Assembly: GCA_032717465.1 (NCBI GenBank)
Contig: CM064697.1
Span: 986,001-1,050,000 of the forward strand
Reading direction: 5' to 3'
DNA length: 64,000 nucleotides
Source: Coenobita brevimanus
Lineage: Eukaryota; Arthropoda; Malacostraca; Decapoda; Coenobitidae
The translations under genes were made by a program, and so were the position numbers. The stretch's first letter is position 1. Every line of letters starts with the position of its first letter. A model generated the notes under the pieces. The model was given only the letters and a program-made list of their open reading frames with translations. It was not told where the DNA came from and ran no database searches. Shown one piece after another: positions 10,740 to 22,382 of the stretch.

Positions 10740-11165
10740 GTATATTGAGAGAGAGAGAGAGAGAGAGGTAAAAAGTACCGTATATAAGAGGGGTATAAAC
10801 AAATGCTTAAAGTATAGTATATATGGGAGGGAAAAAAGGAACGAAGATAAGAAGAGGCAGAGAGAAATGGAAGACGGGATGGAAGGAGGAGGAAAGGAGG
10901 AAGAGAAGAAAGGAATGAGGTGAGCCAGGGTCAGGAAATTAGGGAGAAACAGGAAGGAAAGGAAAACATATAAAGAAGGAAGAGAGAGCGGAATGCGGGA
11001 AATGAGAAAGAAAATAATTAGAGAGAGAGACAGGCAGACAGACACACACAGACAGACTGACAGTGTAAAATAAGACGAAAGAAATACGAGAGAATGTGGG
11101 AATAGACTCCACCACCACCACCATCTCTTTATACAAGAAAAGAAAGAGATCATCGGCAGCAGCAT
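10740..11165 (+). repeat. Purine-rich tract with (GA)n
   Basis: Starts with (GA)10 at 10748-10767 and continues as GGAAGAAAGG-type purine sequence, with CAGACAGACACACACAGACA near 11035. The minus-strand Phe/Leu/Ser frames are shadows. Confidence 0.75.
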
Positions 11166-11507
11166 CCAAGAGGGTCAGTGATCGCGGGTAGAAGAGAAAC
11201 ACGGAAACGAAAATGACGATAACAAGAAATACCGAGCGAAACGAAAGTCAGAGAGAGAGAGAGGAGGGGGAGGGGGAGAAAGTGCTTAAAATAACTGTAA
11301 GCAGATTTTTCGTGGCGGATGATAACGCGTTCCCGGTAATTTTTTCGTCTGGGTTTTCTGCGGCCTCTGTACGTAATTCACTGGGCCTAAAAATAGCGGC
11401 AAACACTGGGCCTGCAATTTAATTAAGAGTGCGTTTTGTCCGGCTCTGAATGGTGAGGAGAAAAGTAATATGTGTGTGTGGAAAGAGCAGAGTTGTGGTG
11501 TGGCTCT
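11166..11507. other. Mixed sequence, nothing recognised
   Basis: Includes a short GAGAGAGAGAG run at 11254-11263. No supported gene or RNA. Confidence 0.4.
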
Positions 11508-11872
11508 GTCGGTCTGCTTGTGTCTCTGTTTTTTGGTCTGCTTACGTCTCTGTCATTTGGTCTGCGTATGTCTCTGTCATTTGGTCTGGTTGTATGTCTT
11601 CTTTTGGTCTGGTTATGTCTGTCTTTTGGTCTGGTTATGTTTGTTTGTCTGGCTGTCTTTGGTCTGGTTATGTCTGTCTTTTGGTCTGGTTATCTGTCTG
11701 TCTTTTGGTCTAGTTGCCTGTCTGTCTTTTGGTCTAGTTACCTGCCTGTTTTTTTGGTCTAGTTACCTGTCTGTCTTGTGGTCTAGTTACTTGTCTGTCT
11801 TTTGGTCTAGTTACCTGCCTGTTTTCTGGTCTAGTTACCTGTCTGTCTTTTGGTCCGATTATCTGTCTTTTG
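11508..11872 (+). repeat. About 24-bp minisatellite (CTGTCTTTTGGTCTAGTTAC)
   Basis: Around 15 copies of TTGGTCTRGTTAYCTGTCTG with length variants of 22-26 bp. Units in the 5' third read GGTCTGCTTACGTCTCTGTC and those in the 3' part GGTCTAGTTACCTGTCTGTC, showing gradual change along the array. The resulting Leu/Ser/Val/Cys/Trp/Phe open frames repeat with the DNA period and are rejected as genes. Confidence 0.88.
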
Positions 11873-13344
11873 ACCCGCATATTTCTTGATCTTTTCATCT
11901 ACATATCTCTCAGTATTTATTTTTGTGCTTATTTGCCTTTCCTTTGGTCTGCTTTGTCTAGCCTGCCTCCGTCTTTTCCCTGCATAGCCCATCTGTTTGT
12001 CGTTTGCCCTTCTTCTTTGTCAGTCTTTTTCTGTTTATCTACTTGTTTTCTGCCGTACTTGTCTGTCTCTTTTACTTTGCATAACCTTGTGGCTTTTCCC
12101 CTCTTTATCGTTCTGGCCTTTCCCTTGCTTATCTGCCAGTCGTTTCCCCCGTCAATTTCGTGCCAACATTTAGATTCTGGCGTTGCCTGGCCTGCCACTG
12201 GAAGCTAAATTTAGGCTCTTGCAGTAGAGGTCAGTTGGAGATTAAAAAAAAAAAAAAGCGCCGGAGAAGTAAATGGGTCATCGCAAAAAGAAACGAGCAG
12301 ACAAAAAACAAACAAGAGAAAAATACAAGCCGTTTGACGATCTTAGTATGTTGTATATTTTTTGACTGCTTAATGCTTGTTTGCTTTCGTTTGGACACAC
12401 CATTTGTTCCCTACATACCTCTTGTTATTCTTGTGTTTATATTTTGTACCGTCTTTTTTATTTATGAGTGCAGGTATAATGGTTTCTTTTATTGCAGGAA
12501 ATAAGACTTTCTGCTCAAGTTAGTGTACTTTTATCAGTGGGCGTTAAATATAATTGTTCAGGCATGTATAAAAATGTACAGTCTCATTTTACCCCAACAC
12601 ACTGGTGACTGTCTCCAGCGTCGAAGGTAGCCTAGCGGGCAAAGTGAAACCCTGATATATTTTTGTTTTGGTATTCATTTTTTTTTCTGGGAATAATTCA
12701 GGTATACTCTGTCCATATAATTACGATAAAAGGCGATATTGCTTAAACCCTCAGTGCTTTGAAGCATCTCAGTCGGCTAATTCTGCACCATTTGATGTCT
12801 TTCCACGACTGGGATCTGATCTAAGTTTAATAGTAGATTCTAAGTGATTGGTAGAAAAACAAAGTTAGCATCACACTCGACCACCGGAGACTTATAGAAG
12901 GATGGTGGAAGAGGACAGTGCTCTCCATACCAACACACTCTAACCATTTTCTTGCCTGTGTGGCAGACACAAGTTAAATCAAGGCCTCTTATGCTCGTGG
13001 TGTGCAGTTTGAGGCAAAAGTTCACATAACGTTTCACATTTTCTACTTAACGCTTTCATTTCGTGACTGATTCCCCTTAGCTGATAGAGGCTTGGTGTGC
13101 CTCTTTGTTCATAGGCCTCGATATAATATATCAGGTATATCAAGGAGGAGGTGATGGACATGTCCCAAGTGTAAAGCAGACGCAGTGGATTAGTAGGCGA
13201 ACTTTTGTTCCTGACTGTAGGCTGCGTGGGATGCCATTACTGGCTCTTGGCCGGAGCTTTCCCAACGTGTTTGTGTTGGTCTCGCTTTATTTTGCTTTTT
13301 TTCCTTGGAATACATAAGATGTCCTTGCGGGTCTGTATGATATG
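11873..13344. other. About 1.5 kb without recognised genes
   Basis: The first 270 bp are T-rich with leftover CTTTGGTCTG motifs from the adjacent minisatellite. The rest is unique-looking and AT-rich, with an A run at 12244-12256. Open frames under 120 codons show no recognisable domains. Confidence 0.45.
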
Positions 13345-13428
13345 ACTCCCATAAACTGAAAAAAAATCATCTGGCGGTGGCAAGAATACATTATATTAAA
13401 GGTATTGCCTGGTAGTTACAAGGATTAG
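13345..13428 (+). repeat. MITE-A fragment (right arm)
   Basis: AAAATCATCTGGCGGTGGCA followed by AGAATACATTATATTAAAGG corresponds to AAAATCGTCTGGAGGTAGCAAGAATA of MITE-A. The terminus has degenerated. Confidence 0.45.
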
Positions 13429-13952
13429 ATACAAATTATATCCTGGTTGAATGGGATAAGCGTTGGCTGCAGATGGATAATACAGTAGACTAGCGTAATA
13501 TAAGGGGTCCATTTGGCTGTAGGGAAAAAAATCCTCTCAGTACATGCATGAATCAGTCAATCAATAAATTATCCAATCTCAGGTGAATGAGACACCGACA
13601 GCATGAATCCGTAAGCACAAAGGTATCTTCATATTTTATTATTGCTATCGTCAAACAGAATTATTCAACTTGCGAGGGAGCACCTGTGTCAATGTGTCAT
13701 AGTGTGTTAAAGCGTGTATGAGTGGAGAGAAGGTGAACCCACTTACATCTTTCGCCTCTCCAGCTTGTCGAAGACTCTTAAGCCTCTTTCCTCCAAGAGT
13801 TCTTCATATCACCAATTTGGGTACGCAAAAGAACTTCCCGACAGCAAGCTTCTTAACCTACACACATCTCTCAGTCCTCCTCGCCTAGCCCACCCTGTGT
13901 AGAGGAAGTCTGTACTGTATATATAATACATGTATTTATCTGACCACAAATT

Positions 13953-14030
13953 GTCATCATCATCATCCTGAAACAGTCTACTGCAAGAAGACAACCTCTC
14001 CCATCTTTCACTCAGTCCAGCAAATAAATG
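13953..14030 (-). repeat. Possible LINE/RTE-type 3' end with (GAT)n tail
   Basis: On the minus strand the sequence reads GATGGGAGAGGTTGTCTTCT, TGCAGTAGACTGTTTCAGGA, then TGATGATGATGAC. A conserved GGGAGAGG...TGCAGTRGAC box ending in a GAT microsatellite resembles the 3' ends of RTE-related elements found in many invertebrates. Only the tail is present. This is an inference from pattern. Confidence 0.35.
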
Positions 14031-14908
<878 letters not shown>

Positions 14909-15194
14909 AAATGAAAAGATAATCGACTATACTATGAAATGAAAAGCGCGAAATTGTGGAGTGGTTAAGTCCCCCCCCTTTTTTTGTCGGGGGGGGGGAG
15001 CGATAATTTTCAAAGCAGAACATTACTTTTTTTTTCTTTTTAACCATTGCTAACTATCTCTGTAATATGGGATGCACGTCTGTCAAATCTAGAAATGACA
15101 GGCGTCTCACAAATGGCATAATACTCGTAATTTGGAGTGTGCTTCCACCCTCCTGCATTCAGTTTAATAATACAGGTTAATTCGTTTGTTGTTT

Positions 15195-15198
<4 letters not shown>

Positions 15199-15248
<50 letters not shown>
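15199..15248 (+). repeat. (GT)25 microsatellite
   Basis: A perfect GT run. A shorter (GT)9 lies at 15491-15509. Confidence 0.96.
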
Positions 15249-15250
<2 letters not shown>

Positions 15251-16423
15251 TTGAAGCCTTTGCCTTACATGACGGGGGCAGATCAAACAGACTGGACTCG
15301 TAAATTTGTAGTCGCCTTTGTACGATTGCAGTCTGTTCGTTTATGCCTGCTCTGCTTTTGAGGGATTGTCATTTTAACCACTAGCCAGTTCAGAATGACG
15401 ACAATATACAGTATTTTTAAAATAAGTATTGTTCGTAAGGGTACCCTACTGTCTCTTCATGTCGCGGTTACATACTTCACCTGGCCATTCTGTGTGTGTG
15501 TGTGTGTGTCAGTTCGCATAATATTTTGTCTCTGCTTCAGACTTGGATGCATACTTCTCTGCACCAGCGAGTAAAGAGTTGCCTGCTTGCCTTCTCAGTC
15601 TGTAGCCTAATCACCTCCCTTGGTTTGGTCATTTCGAGATTAATATAAGGATCCGAAGCCATATCGAAGGATGGCCCACACTCCAGTTTTCCTTAGTCGA
15701 AACACCAAAAACTCGGTTTCTGTTCCCCGTCAGTTTGTCATCATTGTTACTTTTCCCTTAAAATAACAAAACCTCCCAGCGCCAGTCGCCAGCGGCTTCA
15801 GCATGTGACAACTCCATGTCTCTCGTATTCATACTTTTTTTTTCCCTTCAGTCCAGGTATTATTACTTATATGAACCAAACAGTAATGAAAACTAGTCAT
15901 GAAGGTTAAAAGAATGATAATTAGTTTGTATTTCGAAACAAAGAACTTTGACAAATCAAAAGGTTTTATGGAAATGCTTGTGCAGTTTTTGACTGATGCT
16001 TTGAGGCCATAAGGTTTCATGACAGTGTTACGGTATCGTATTTGTGATTGAGTTATTGTTTTATGACCATATGGTTGTGCTTATGACCATGTGTTGGTTA
16101 TAATCTCCCGCGGGTCCGTGTTTGTGATCAAGTGGTGGTTTCTATGACCCAGCGATGTTCACATCCACGTATCCCTGTGGGGACGTGTGTTCCTCGTTGG
16201 TCGGGGTCAAGACGAAACACAGAAATTAGGTGAATAGCAGTGGGATCTGCATTGTCTTCTTCGGCACGGGGCATCGCATTCAGTCGTAGCCGCAAACAAT
16301 AGTGTACAATATATTTATGCTGTGTGTGCTGTCTGATTGTTTATAAGAACTTGTTTTAGTTACGAAATGAACGGTATAATACAAAACATAATTCTTTGTT
16401 TTTCATTTTAATTCAGAAAGTTG
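15249..16423. other. About 1.2 kb without recognised genes
   Basis: AT-rich unique-looking DNA. TTATGACCATATGGTTGTGC at 16060-16100 recalls the degenerate GTTTATGACCATG motifs of 6.3-6.7 kb. Nothing else could be assigned. Confidence 0.45.
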
Positions 16424-16600
16424 CATGGAAGGTTTGCCTTCACGTGGTTGCACCATTACATTTGAGTGGCTCTGTGGTCCGGTTATACAAACGTCCCTCA
16501 GCTCCCTCGCCGTTCCCTGAAAATAGGATGGTGAATTGCAGGAGAAGGGCAGCTTCAGTCAGCAGTTCACTGGGTTTACATCCAGATGCTCCTTGAGCTT
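16424..16600 (+). repeat. Rep-D dispersed repeat, copy 1
   Basis: About 170 bp that aligns by eye with 28748-28923 on the same strand and with 51535-51665 on the opposite strand. Shared blocks are GCCTTCACGTGGTTGCACC, CCCTCAGCTCCCTCGCCGTT, AGGATGGTGAATTGCAGGAG and CACTGGGTTTACATCCAGAT. All three copies have an open frame reading RPSxPSxxPxxRMVxCRR, but the homology is at DNA level and coding status is unproven. Confidence 0.7.
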
Positions 16601-16601
16601 C

Positions 16602-16621
16602 ATCACCATCATCATCATCAT

Positions 16622-16658
<37 letters not shown>

Positions 16659-16742
16659 TTCATTCACCATCATCATAATCATCATCATCATCAATCAACA
16701 GGTACAACACAAAAATAAATAAATAAATAAATAAATAAAATA
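16602..16742 (+). repeat. (ATC)n and (AAAT)n microsatellites
   Basis: Imperfect CATCATCAT (16602-16694) is followed by AAATAAATAAAT (16714-16742). They directly follow Rep-D copy 1 and may represent its tail region. Confidence 0.93.
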
Positions 16743-17082
16743 AAACAGCAGCACAACCACAACCACAATTCAGGAAGATCTTTTTGGTGTCAGATGTTGG
16801 AAGAAAGGGGGCGTGACCCTGAAAAGGCTAAAAACTGCAGCTCTACGCCGAACCTGGGTAGCCTCTGTGAACCCGACAAAGACGTCTACACAGGGACGCG
16901 AGTAGGCTACATCTTTACGTAAATGAAGAATAAATGAAACGAAAGCATCCGGGGGAAGAACGATAATAGCCCGCCAAAATAATTATGTTGTTGGATAAGG
17001 TGCTAGTTTCTTACAAACCCAATTTGAAGAAAATGTTCAAAACTCTACGGAATCTAGTCACCGGGTTTTGCAAACAGCCAAA

Positions 17083-17084
<2 letters not shown>
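16743..17084. other. Non-repetitive stretch, nothing recognised
   Basis: No simple repeats and no supported coding frame. Confidence 0.4.

Positions 17085-17115
<31 letters not shown>
17085..17115 (+). repeat. (TA)n microsatellite
   Basis: An alternating TA run of about 27 bp. Confidence 0.95.
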
Positions 17116-17243
17116 GGTGGCTGGCATTGGGTCGCCTTAGATCAAATTCTCACCAAAAGTAATATGATTTTGCACATCCACGTAATTACTATTTCCTGGA
17201 GATTTGGTGAAAATTCGTCCTCAGTTTTTCGAGATATGTAGGG

Positions 17244-17289
<46 letters not shown>

Positions 17290-17301
17290 ATGGCAAAAAC
17301 A
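17116..17301 (+). repeat. Dispersed repeat with GGCGGGCGATAA hairpin end (body)
   Basis: GGCTGGCATTGGGTCGCCTT, TTTCCTGGAGATTTGGTGAA, TTTTTCGAGATATGTAGGGA, a (CA)n run at 17248-17285, then AACGATGGCAAAAACATTAT. The layout (short body, CA or ACAGAC stretch, CG-rich hairpin end) parallels Rep-E, suggesting a related type of short dispersed element. Confidence 0.5.
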
Positions 17302-17332
17302 TTATCGCCCGCCTTGCTAAGGCGGGCGATAA
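17302..17332. repeat. Perfect 14-bp inverted repeat with 3-nt loop
   Basis: TTATCGCCCGCCTT (17302-17315), loop GCT, then AAGGCGGGCGATAA (17319-17332). The arms are perfectly complementary, with a GC-rich core unlike the AT-rich surroundings. It sits at the end of the dispersed repeat to its left. A transcription terminator is unlikely in this context; it is more probably the terminal hairpin of the repeat. Confidence 0.85.
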
Positions 17333-17369
17333 AAATCAAAACCGAGCTGTAAGAGTATAGAAGGGAATG

Positions 17370-18135
17370 GTGAAAGGCAAGAGGAGAGAGAACCAAAGCG
17401 GAGGGGGAGAAGGGAGGGAGGGGATTAATGAAACACAGAGGGGGAGGGGAAAGGGAGGGAATGGCTAGGAGGGAAGGAAATGAGAGGGGAGTAGCAACAG
17501 TGGAGGAGAAGAGCGGGAGGGACAAAGAGTGGAGGAAATGAGAGGTAAGGGGTAAAGAGTGGAAGAAATGACAGTTAAGGGGCAGAGGGTTGAGGAAATG
17601 AGAGGTAAGGGGCAAAGAGTGGAGGAAATGAGAGGTAAGGGGCAACGAGTGGAGGAAGTGAGAGGTAAGGAGCAGGAAATGAGAGGTAAAGGACAAAGAG
17701 TGGAGGAAGTGAGATGTAAGGGGCAGGAAACGAGAGGTAAGGGGTAAAGAGTGAAGGAAATGAGAGGTAAAGGGCAAAGAGTGAAGGAAATGAGAGGTAA
17801 GGAGCAAAGAGTGAAGGAAATGAGAGGTAAGGGGCAGGAAATGAGAGGTAAGGGGCAAAGAGTGGAGGAAGTGAGAGGTAAGGAGCAGGAAATGAGAGGT
17901 AAGGGGCAGGGAATGAGAGGTAAGGGGCAAGAGTGCAAAGAAAGGCAGGGTAAGGGCAAGAGTAGAGAGAATGGGAGAGGAGGGGCAAGAGTGGACAGAC
18001 AAGAGGTTAGAAAATGAGAGGGAAGTGCCAAGAGGGGAGGGGAGGAGGGAGAAGGTAGGGGAGGGCAATGATGAAGAGTTAGAAGGAAGGGAAGAGAAGG
18101 GGGGAGGGGGGAGGAAAGGAGGTGAGAGGAATGGT
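17370..18135 (+). repeat. Purine-rich tract
   Basis: Almost pure A/G on the plus strand. It includes the 30-bp minisatellite listed separately and ends in GGGGAGGGGGGAGG-type sequence. The long Ser/Leu/Pro minus-strand frame (17142-18140) is a repeat artefact. Confidence 0.85.
17521..17935 (+). repeat. About 30-bp purine minisatellite (AAATGAGAGGTAAGGGGCAA)
   Basis: About 14 copies of GAGTGGAGGAAATGAGAGGT + AAGGGGCAAA with nested shorter units (GGGCAGGAAATGAGAGGTAA, about 20-21 bp). Length polymorphism between units suggests replication slippage within an older array. Confidence 0.9.
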
Positions 18136-18290
18136 GCCATTTCTCCAGCCTGATTGGTTTGTCGTGGCGGGCGATGTCAAGTGTCGTAATGAACTCCGGT
18201 AACTTACTGGGGGAAGAGAGAGAGAGAGGGGGTGGGGGTCATGTGTATGTGTAGTTTTGTGTGTGTGTGGATGTACATACATATTCTTTT

Positions 18291-20290
18291 TTACAAGAAC
18301 AGAACAGAGGAAGGAAAAGCAGAAGAATAAGAAAAAAAAAAATCCCTACATCTGATTACTGGTGTCCTTCGTTGATGAAAAATCTGTAACATTTGGAATT
18401 GAAGTTTGGGGGGAAACCACTCTGGGGAAGTGAGTTCCAAAGAGATGCAGTTCGGGGAATAAAAGAATTCTGATAGGCAGAAGTTTTGCAATATGGCAGT
18501 GTGACAGTCCACTCATGAGCGCTACCAGATGCCCGCGTAGTGCGAGGGAAGGCGTGGAGAGGTGGCACAATGGATGCAACTTCGTCTGAGCATTTGCCTT
18601 AAAAGTATAATAATACAGGGGAGGCAGCATTCCTTGTTACCTGTAGGGGAGGTAGTTCACTGGTAATAGTACGGTTATTAATTACTCTAATTGCATTTTT
18701 CTGAATTTTGTCTAGTTGTTTTAACGCAACCTCTCCACATACATTCCACAAGGGTGAGCAATATTCCAGCTGAGAGCGCACATGACTCTTGTAAATTAAT
18801 GCTAGCTGCTCGTCAGTGAAGAAGTTACGGATTCTGTACAACAATGTAAGTTTCCTTGAAGCGATTATAGGAAGTGATCTTACATGAGAGGTCCAGCTAA
18901 GGGCATTGTTAAGTGAAACACTGAGAATTTCAATACCGGTACTTTTAGAGATAGGAATATTAGTAGCATTGAAGGTAATATAGGAACCAGGCAATATCTG
19001 TCTCTTAGTAAATTGTATATATTTCGTTTTCCTACAGTTAAATGATACAATGTGATTTTGTCCCCATTCCGTGATCTTAGATAAGTCGATTTATGGAGAT
19101 TACTGTACTGAGTTGAGAGTTAGAGATGTTAATCTTTGTGAATGGGAGTTTAAGTGTGAATGAGCGGTGACTTGTTGAGTCATCTTCATATGAGTGAATG
19201 GGATTATGGGTGACAGATCATTAATATGAATTAGGAACAGGGTTGGAGCCAGACGATCCTTGTGGTACGCCGGCATTAATCAAATGGAAATTGGAATATA
19301 TATCATCGACTTTTATCTTTCTGTCTCTAAGATATGAGGAAATCAGAGGAACAAAAGATGACAGACCATAGCAAGGGAGTTTGGGTAGCAGGTAACGGTG
19401 CCACACTCTGTCAAAAGCTTTAGAAATATGAAGGGCTACTGCATGGGTTTGTCCATGTTTGTCAGTTGACTGGTGGATGGCTTGAGTCAGAAGATTGAGT
19501 ATATCAACAATGGATCTTTCGTGGCGAAAACCGTACTGTCTATCACTATTTAAGTTCTTGGATTTAAGATGTTTAATAATGTGCCAATTGATTACGGTCT
19601 CAAATCCTTTACCAAGAGAAAATGTGCTAGCTAATGGTCTGTAATCAGAGGGGTCAGAGGAACTTCCTTTCTTTGGAATTGGGTGGATAGAAGAAGTACA
19701 GTAGGTATGCATAGTCTGAATAATTTAGCTAGAACAGCAGCAGGTTCTGGGGAACACTTTTGCAAAACAATTGTTGGTTGGTAAACTGTCTAGCATGGAT
19801 TTTACGTATCTAGTCTGTATCTTAAGTGAAGCTGTATCTAGAGAGTCAGGTTCTAGTACAGGGACGTTCTGGCTGAGTTCCACTATGGTAGAATTTCTGG
19901 CAGATGCACTGACAAGGATGTTCGCTTTACCACGGGAGCCATTTATAGTGTTACCATAAGATTTTAGTGGGGGGATGGGTGATGACTTACTAAAGCTATT
20001 ATTGAAAGAATTGAGAGTTGACCAAAATATTCAATTGTCACTTGGATTATTTTATAAGTTGGATGTTTGGTTGTGAAGAAGTTTGACTTAGTGAAATTAA
20101 TTACTACTTTGCATTGTTTCTAGCAATTTTAAGTTGACTGAGTGATTCAGATGATTTTGATTTTAAGTAAAAGTTATATCCTAAGGAATTCTGGGTCGTT
20201 GCTCTGGCACAATTGCTGTTAAACCATTTTGGGAGTCCGATCTTTTAGTGAGCTGTTGACTGGGTATGAACAATTCCATACCAGCTTATA
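18291..20290 (-). mobile_element. Decayed, 5'-truncated non-LTR retrotransposon (LINE) ORF2
   Basis: Reading on the minus strand from high to low coordinate: a linker resembling the endonuclease-RT spacer (PKWFNSNCARATTQNS, about 20220); FWSTLNSFNNSFSKSSPIPP (about 20010); HPIPKKGSSSDPSDYRPLAS and QYGFRHERS (about 19690-19520); RT motif A as ALHISKAFDRVW (about 19430); AGVPQGS (about 19265); after a frame change APTLFLIHINDL, then YEDDST (19176-19193) in place of the usual FADD; thumb/C-terminal HVRSQLEYCSPLWN (about 18780); and PRTASLWNSLPQSGFPP (about 18430). The normally invariant first Asp of motif A is His here, and several frameshifts and stops separate the blocks, so it is a pseudogene. 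The apurinic-type endonuclease domain is absent, consistent with 5' truncation. The clade is probably Jockey/CR1-like. Microsatellite DNA begins just beyond the truncated end. Confidence 0.85.
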
Positions 20291-20415
20291 CAGTATGAAG
20301 TCATTAGGAGTCTGTAGTTGTGTTTGTATGGATGAGTGTATGTAGACTAAATGTGCCTATCGTTAGGAGTGTAGAGGTGTATATATGTATTTTGCTTATA
20401 CATGTATGTCTGTAT

Positions 20416-20656
20416 GTATATGTATACATCTATCAGTCTATCTGTCTATCTGTTTGTCTGTCTGTCTATCTGTCTATCTGTTTATCTATAGCTGTCTGTC
20501 TGTCTGTCTATTTGTCTATCTGTTTATCTGTCAGTCAGTCTATCTATCTATCTGTCAATCTATATATGCATCTGTATCTACCTATCTGTTTATCTCTATC
20601 TATCTATCAACCTACCTGTCCATCTATCTATATAGTACGGCATATGTAGAGTGTGT

Positions 20657-20707
<51 letters not shown>
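20416..20707 (+). repeat. (TCTG/TCTA)n followed by (GT)n
   Basis: A degenerate tetranucleotide run at 20416-20640, then near-perfect GT at 20651-20707. It flanks the truncated side of the LINE. Confidence 0.92.
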
Positions 20708-20709
<2 letters not shown>

Positions 20710-21063
20710 TATGTGGGTGTGCTTATATATAGATCCATCATGAAGAGTTAATATATTTTCCCGCTCGTATTTTCACAAAGCCCCTAAAATACAGCTATTA
20801 CCCAGAAGCCTTTCACTTATAATTGCGCACCCAATTTATACGCCATGTTTTCACCTCGTCAATTGCCCTAAAATAGCCTGTTTTTTCATATATCATTTAA
20901 TGGTCTTTGATTCAATATTCTATACTAATAAATTGGTTGTTATCTCACTGGTAAATGAATGGGGTGCCGGCGTAAATGTGCCGTTAGCCCTGATAAGAAA
21001 TGATATCAGAACGGTCGATCCAGTCCGATGATATTTCCTCTCCACACCCACGGCTGAAGGTGA

Positions 21064-21066
<3 letters not shown>
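20708..21066. other. Non-repetitive stretch, nothing recognised
   Basis: AT-rich with no supported features. Confidence 0.4.

Positions 21067-21134
<68 letters not shown>
21067..21134 (+). repeat. (GT)34 microsatellite
   Basis: An uninterrupted GT run. Confidence 0.97.
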
Positions 21135-21135
<1 letters not shown>

Positions 21136-21524
21136 CGCAGTATAATATCAGTTTCCATCCTTCCAACATCTTTCACTGTTCATTGTGTAAACATTGTTAT
21201 TTTTTGACCATTGGATGACGCTGACCTCTGGATGAAACGAGTATTCGTGCTCCGAGTGCGATATAGTTTAAGTTTACTCCTACTGCTTCAAGACGACTTC
21301 ATTTAGCCTAGTGAAGCATCCCCGTAAATGAGTAATAAATACTGTCTCATCCCTCTATCTGGAAAACTCTTACCTAAGCTGAATTAAATTGTGTAGAGAC
21401 AACAGGAAGAATGTAAAAACGTGACGGTACTGATTGTGTTAGGTAACTCTCTAATCCCTTGGGAAAATTAAATAAAAACTGAATAAAATGTCTGAACAGT
21501 AAGCTTTTTTAGAGTGGCCGTCCA
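21135..21524. other. Non-repetitive stretch, nothing recognised
   Basis: AAAACTCTTACCTAAGCTGA, ATTAAATTGTGTAGAGACAA and CAGGAAGAATGTAAAAACGT + GACGGTACTGATTGTGTTAG at 21361-21441 roughly follow the MITE-A right-arm order, but are too diverged to call with confidence. Confidence 0.35.
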
Positions 21525-21990
21525 AGGGGTAGGTGGAAGGGGTGACGGTAGGGGGACAAAGGGGAAAGACTGGTGATGGGGGCAGGAGGAAGGGGTGACA
21601 GTTGGGGGCATGGAGAGGGTTGGTGGTGGGGACAGGGGAGAGGGTGGTGGTGTTGGGGCAGGAGGAGGGGGTGTTGGTGGTGGGGTGTGGGGTGGTAGGG
21701 GAATGGTGGTTGCAGGAGGATGGGGGATGGGAGAAGGGGATGGTTATGATGATGGAGGAGGGGATAGTAGGGGGTGGGAGGTAGGGGGGGTGTTGATGAG
21801 GGGCAGGATGAGTTAATGGTGGAGGAGGAGCAATGGAGGGGACAGGGGGAAGGGGAGGTGGTGGGAGACAAGGGAGCGGAGTACATGAGGGGACAAGGGG
21901 AGGGGATGGTGATGGGAAGGCAGGGGGAGGGGATGCTGGTGGGGAATGGCATGGGAGGAGGTATGGGGTAAGGGGGGGAGAAGGGGGCAG
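21525..21990 (+). repeat. G-rich tract (GGTGGTGGGGACAGGGG)
   Basis: About 460 bp of G-rich, nearly C-free plus strand with loosely repeated GGGGAAGGGG, GGTGGTGG and GACAGGGGGA modules. Many closely spaced G runs give strong G-quadruplex potential. Gly-rich or Pro-rich frames are compositional. Confidence 0.85.
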
Positions 21991-22046
21991 TATAAATCGG
22001 ATTCATGACTGACATTCTCAAATCCTTTTCTCGACTGACACACGTA

Positions 22047-22302
22047 CTAACACCTTCAGTCCGATGTAGTTTTTTTCGTGCTATCTCCAGACGATTTTTT
22101 TCACGTTACTTTCCGAATTGGAGGGATTAGATAAAGCCTTAAGTAACCCCTGTTACTAAGAGGCAATCCTAAGCTGAGGCAAAAATCGTCTTGGAGCAGT
22201 AAACCACATATTCGATAACAAATAAATGGACTAGTGATAAGACATTCACCACAACCAGACGATTTTATTCAAGAAAAAATCCCAGCAGTGAAAGGGTCTG
22301 TG

Positions 22303-22350
<48 letters not shown>

Positions 22351-22382
22351 ATAAGAAGTTTGTCACCGTACTGAAGGGGTTA
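22047..22382 (+). mobile_element. MITE-A composite: one copy plus a second, (GA)n-interrupted copy
   Basis: First copy: left end AACACCTTCAGTCCGATGTA, core CTCCAGACGATTTTTTTCAC, centre GAGGGATTAGATAAAGCCTT, right arm AATCCTAAGCTGAGGCAAAA + ATCGTCTTGG (to about 22215). The second begins ACCAGACGATTTTATTCAAG (22255), is interrupted by (GA)n at 22310-22346 and ends with the intact TCACCGTACTGAAGGGGTTA + AT (22362-22382). The composite shows nesting or tandem joining of family members. Confidence 0.72.
22310..22346 (+). repeat. (GA)n microsatellite inside MITE-A
   Basis: About 18 AG units that interrupt the second MITE-A copy. Confidence 0.95.

Noticed and set aside
11470..11889. A 139-codon repetitive frame (VFWSSYLS)
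   Set aside because: A direct translation of the 24-bp minisatellite.
17302..17332. A rho-independent terminator
   Set aside because: Hairpin plus A-rich flank, but no gene is nearby and the context is eukaryotic repeat DNA.
17142..18140. A 332-codon minus-strand frame with LPLTSHFLHS repeats
   Set aside because: The protein repeat is the 30-bp purine minisatellite read backwards, joined to a CA microsatellite.
20320..20708. Cys/Leu/Ser/Val-rich frames resembling transmembrane proteins
   Set aside because: Translations of (TCTG/TCTA)n and (GT)n microsatellites.
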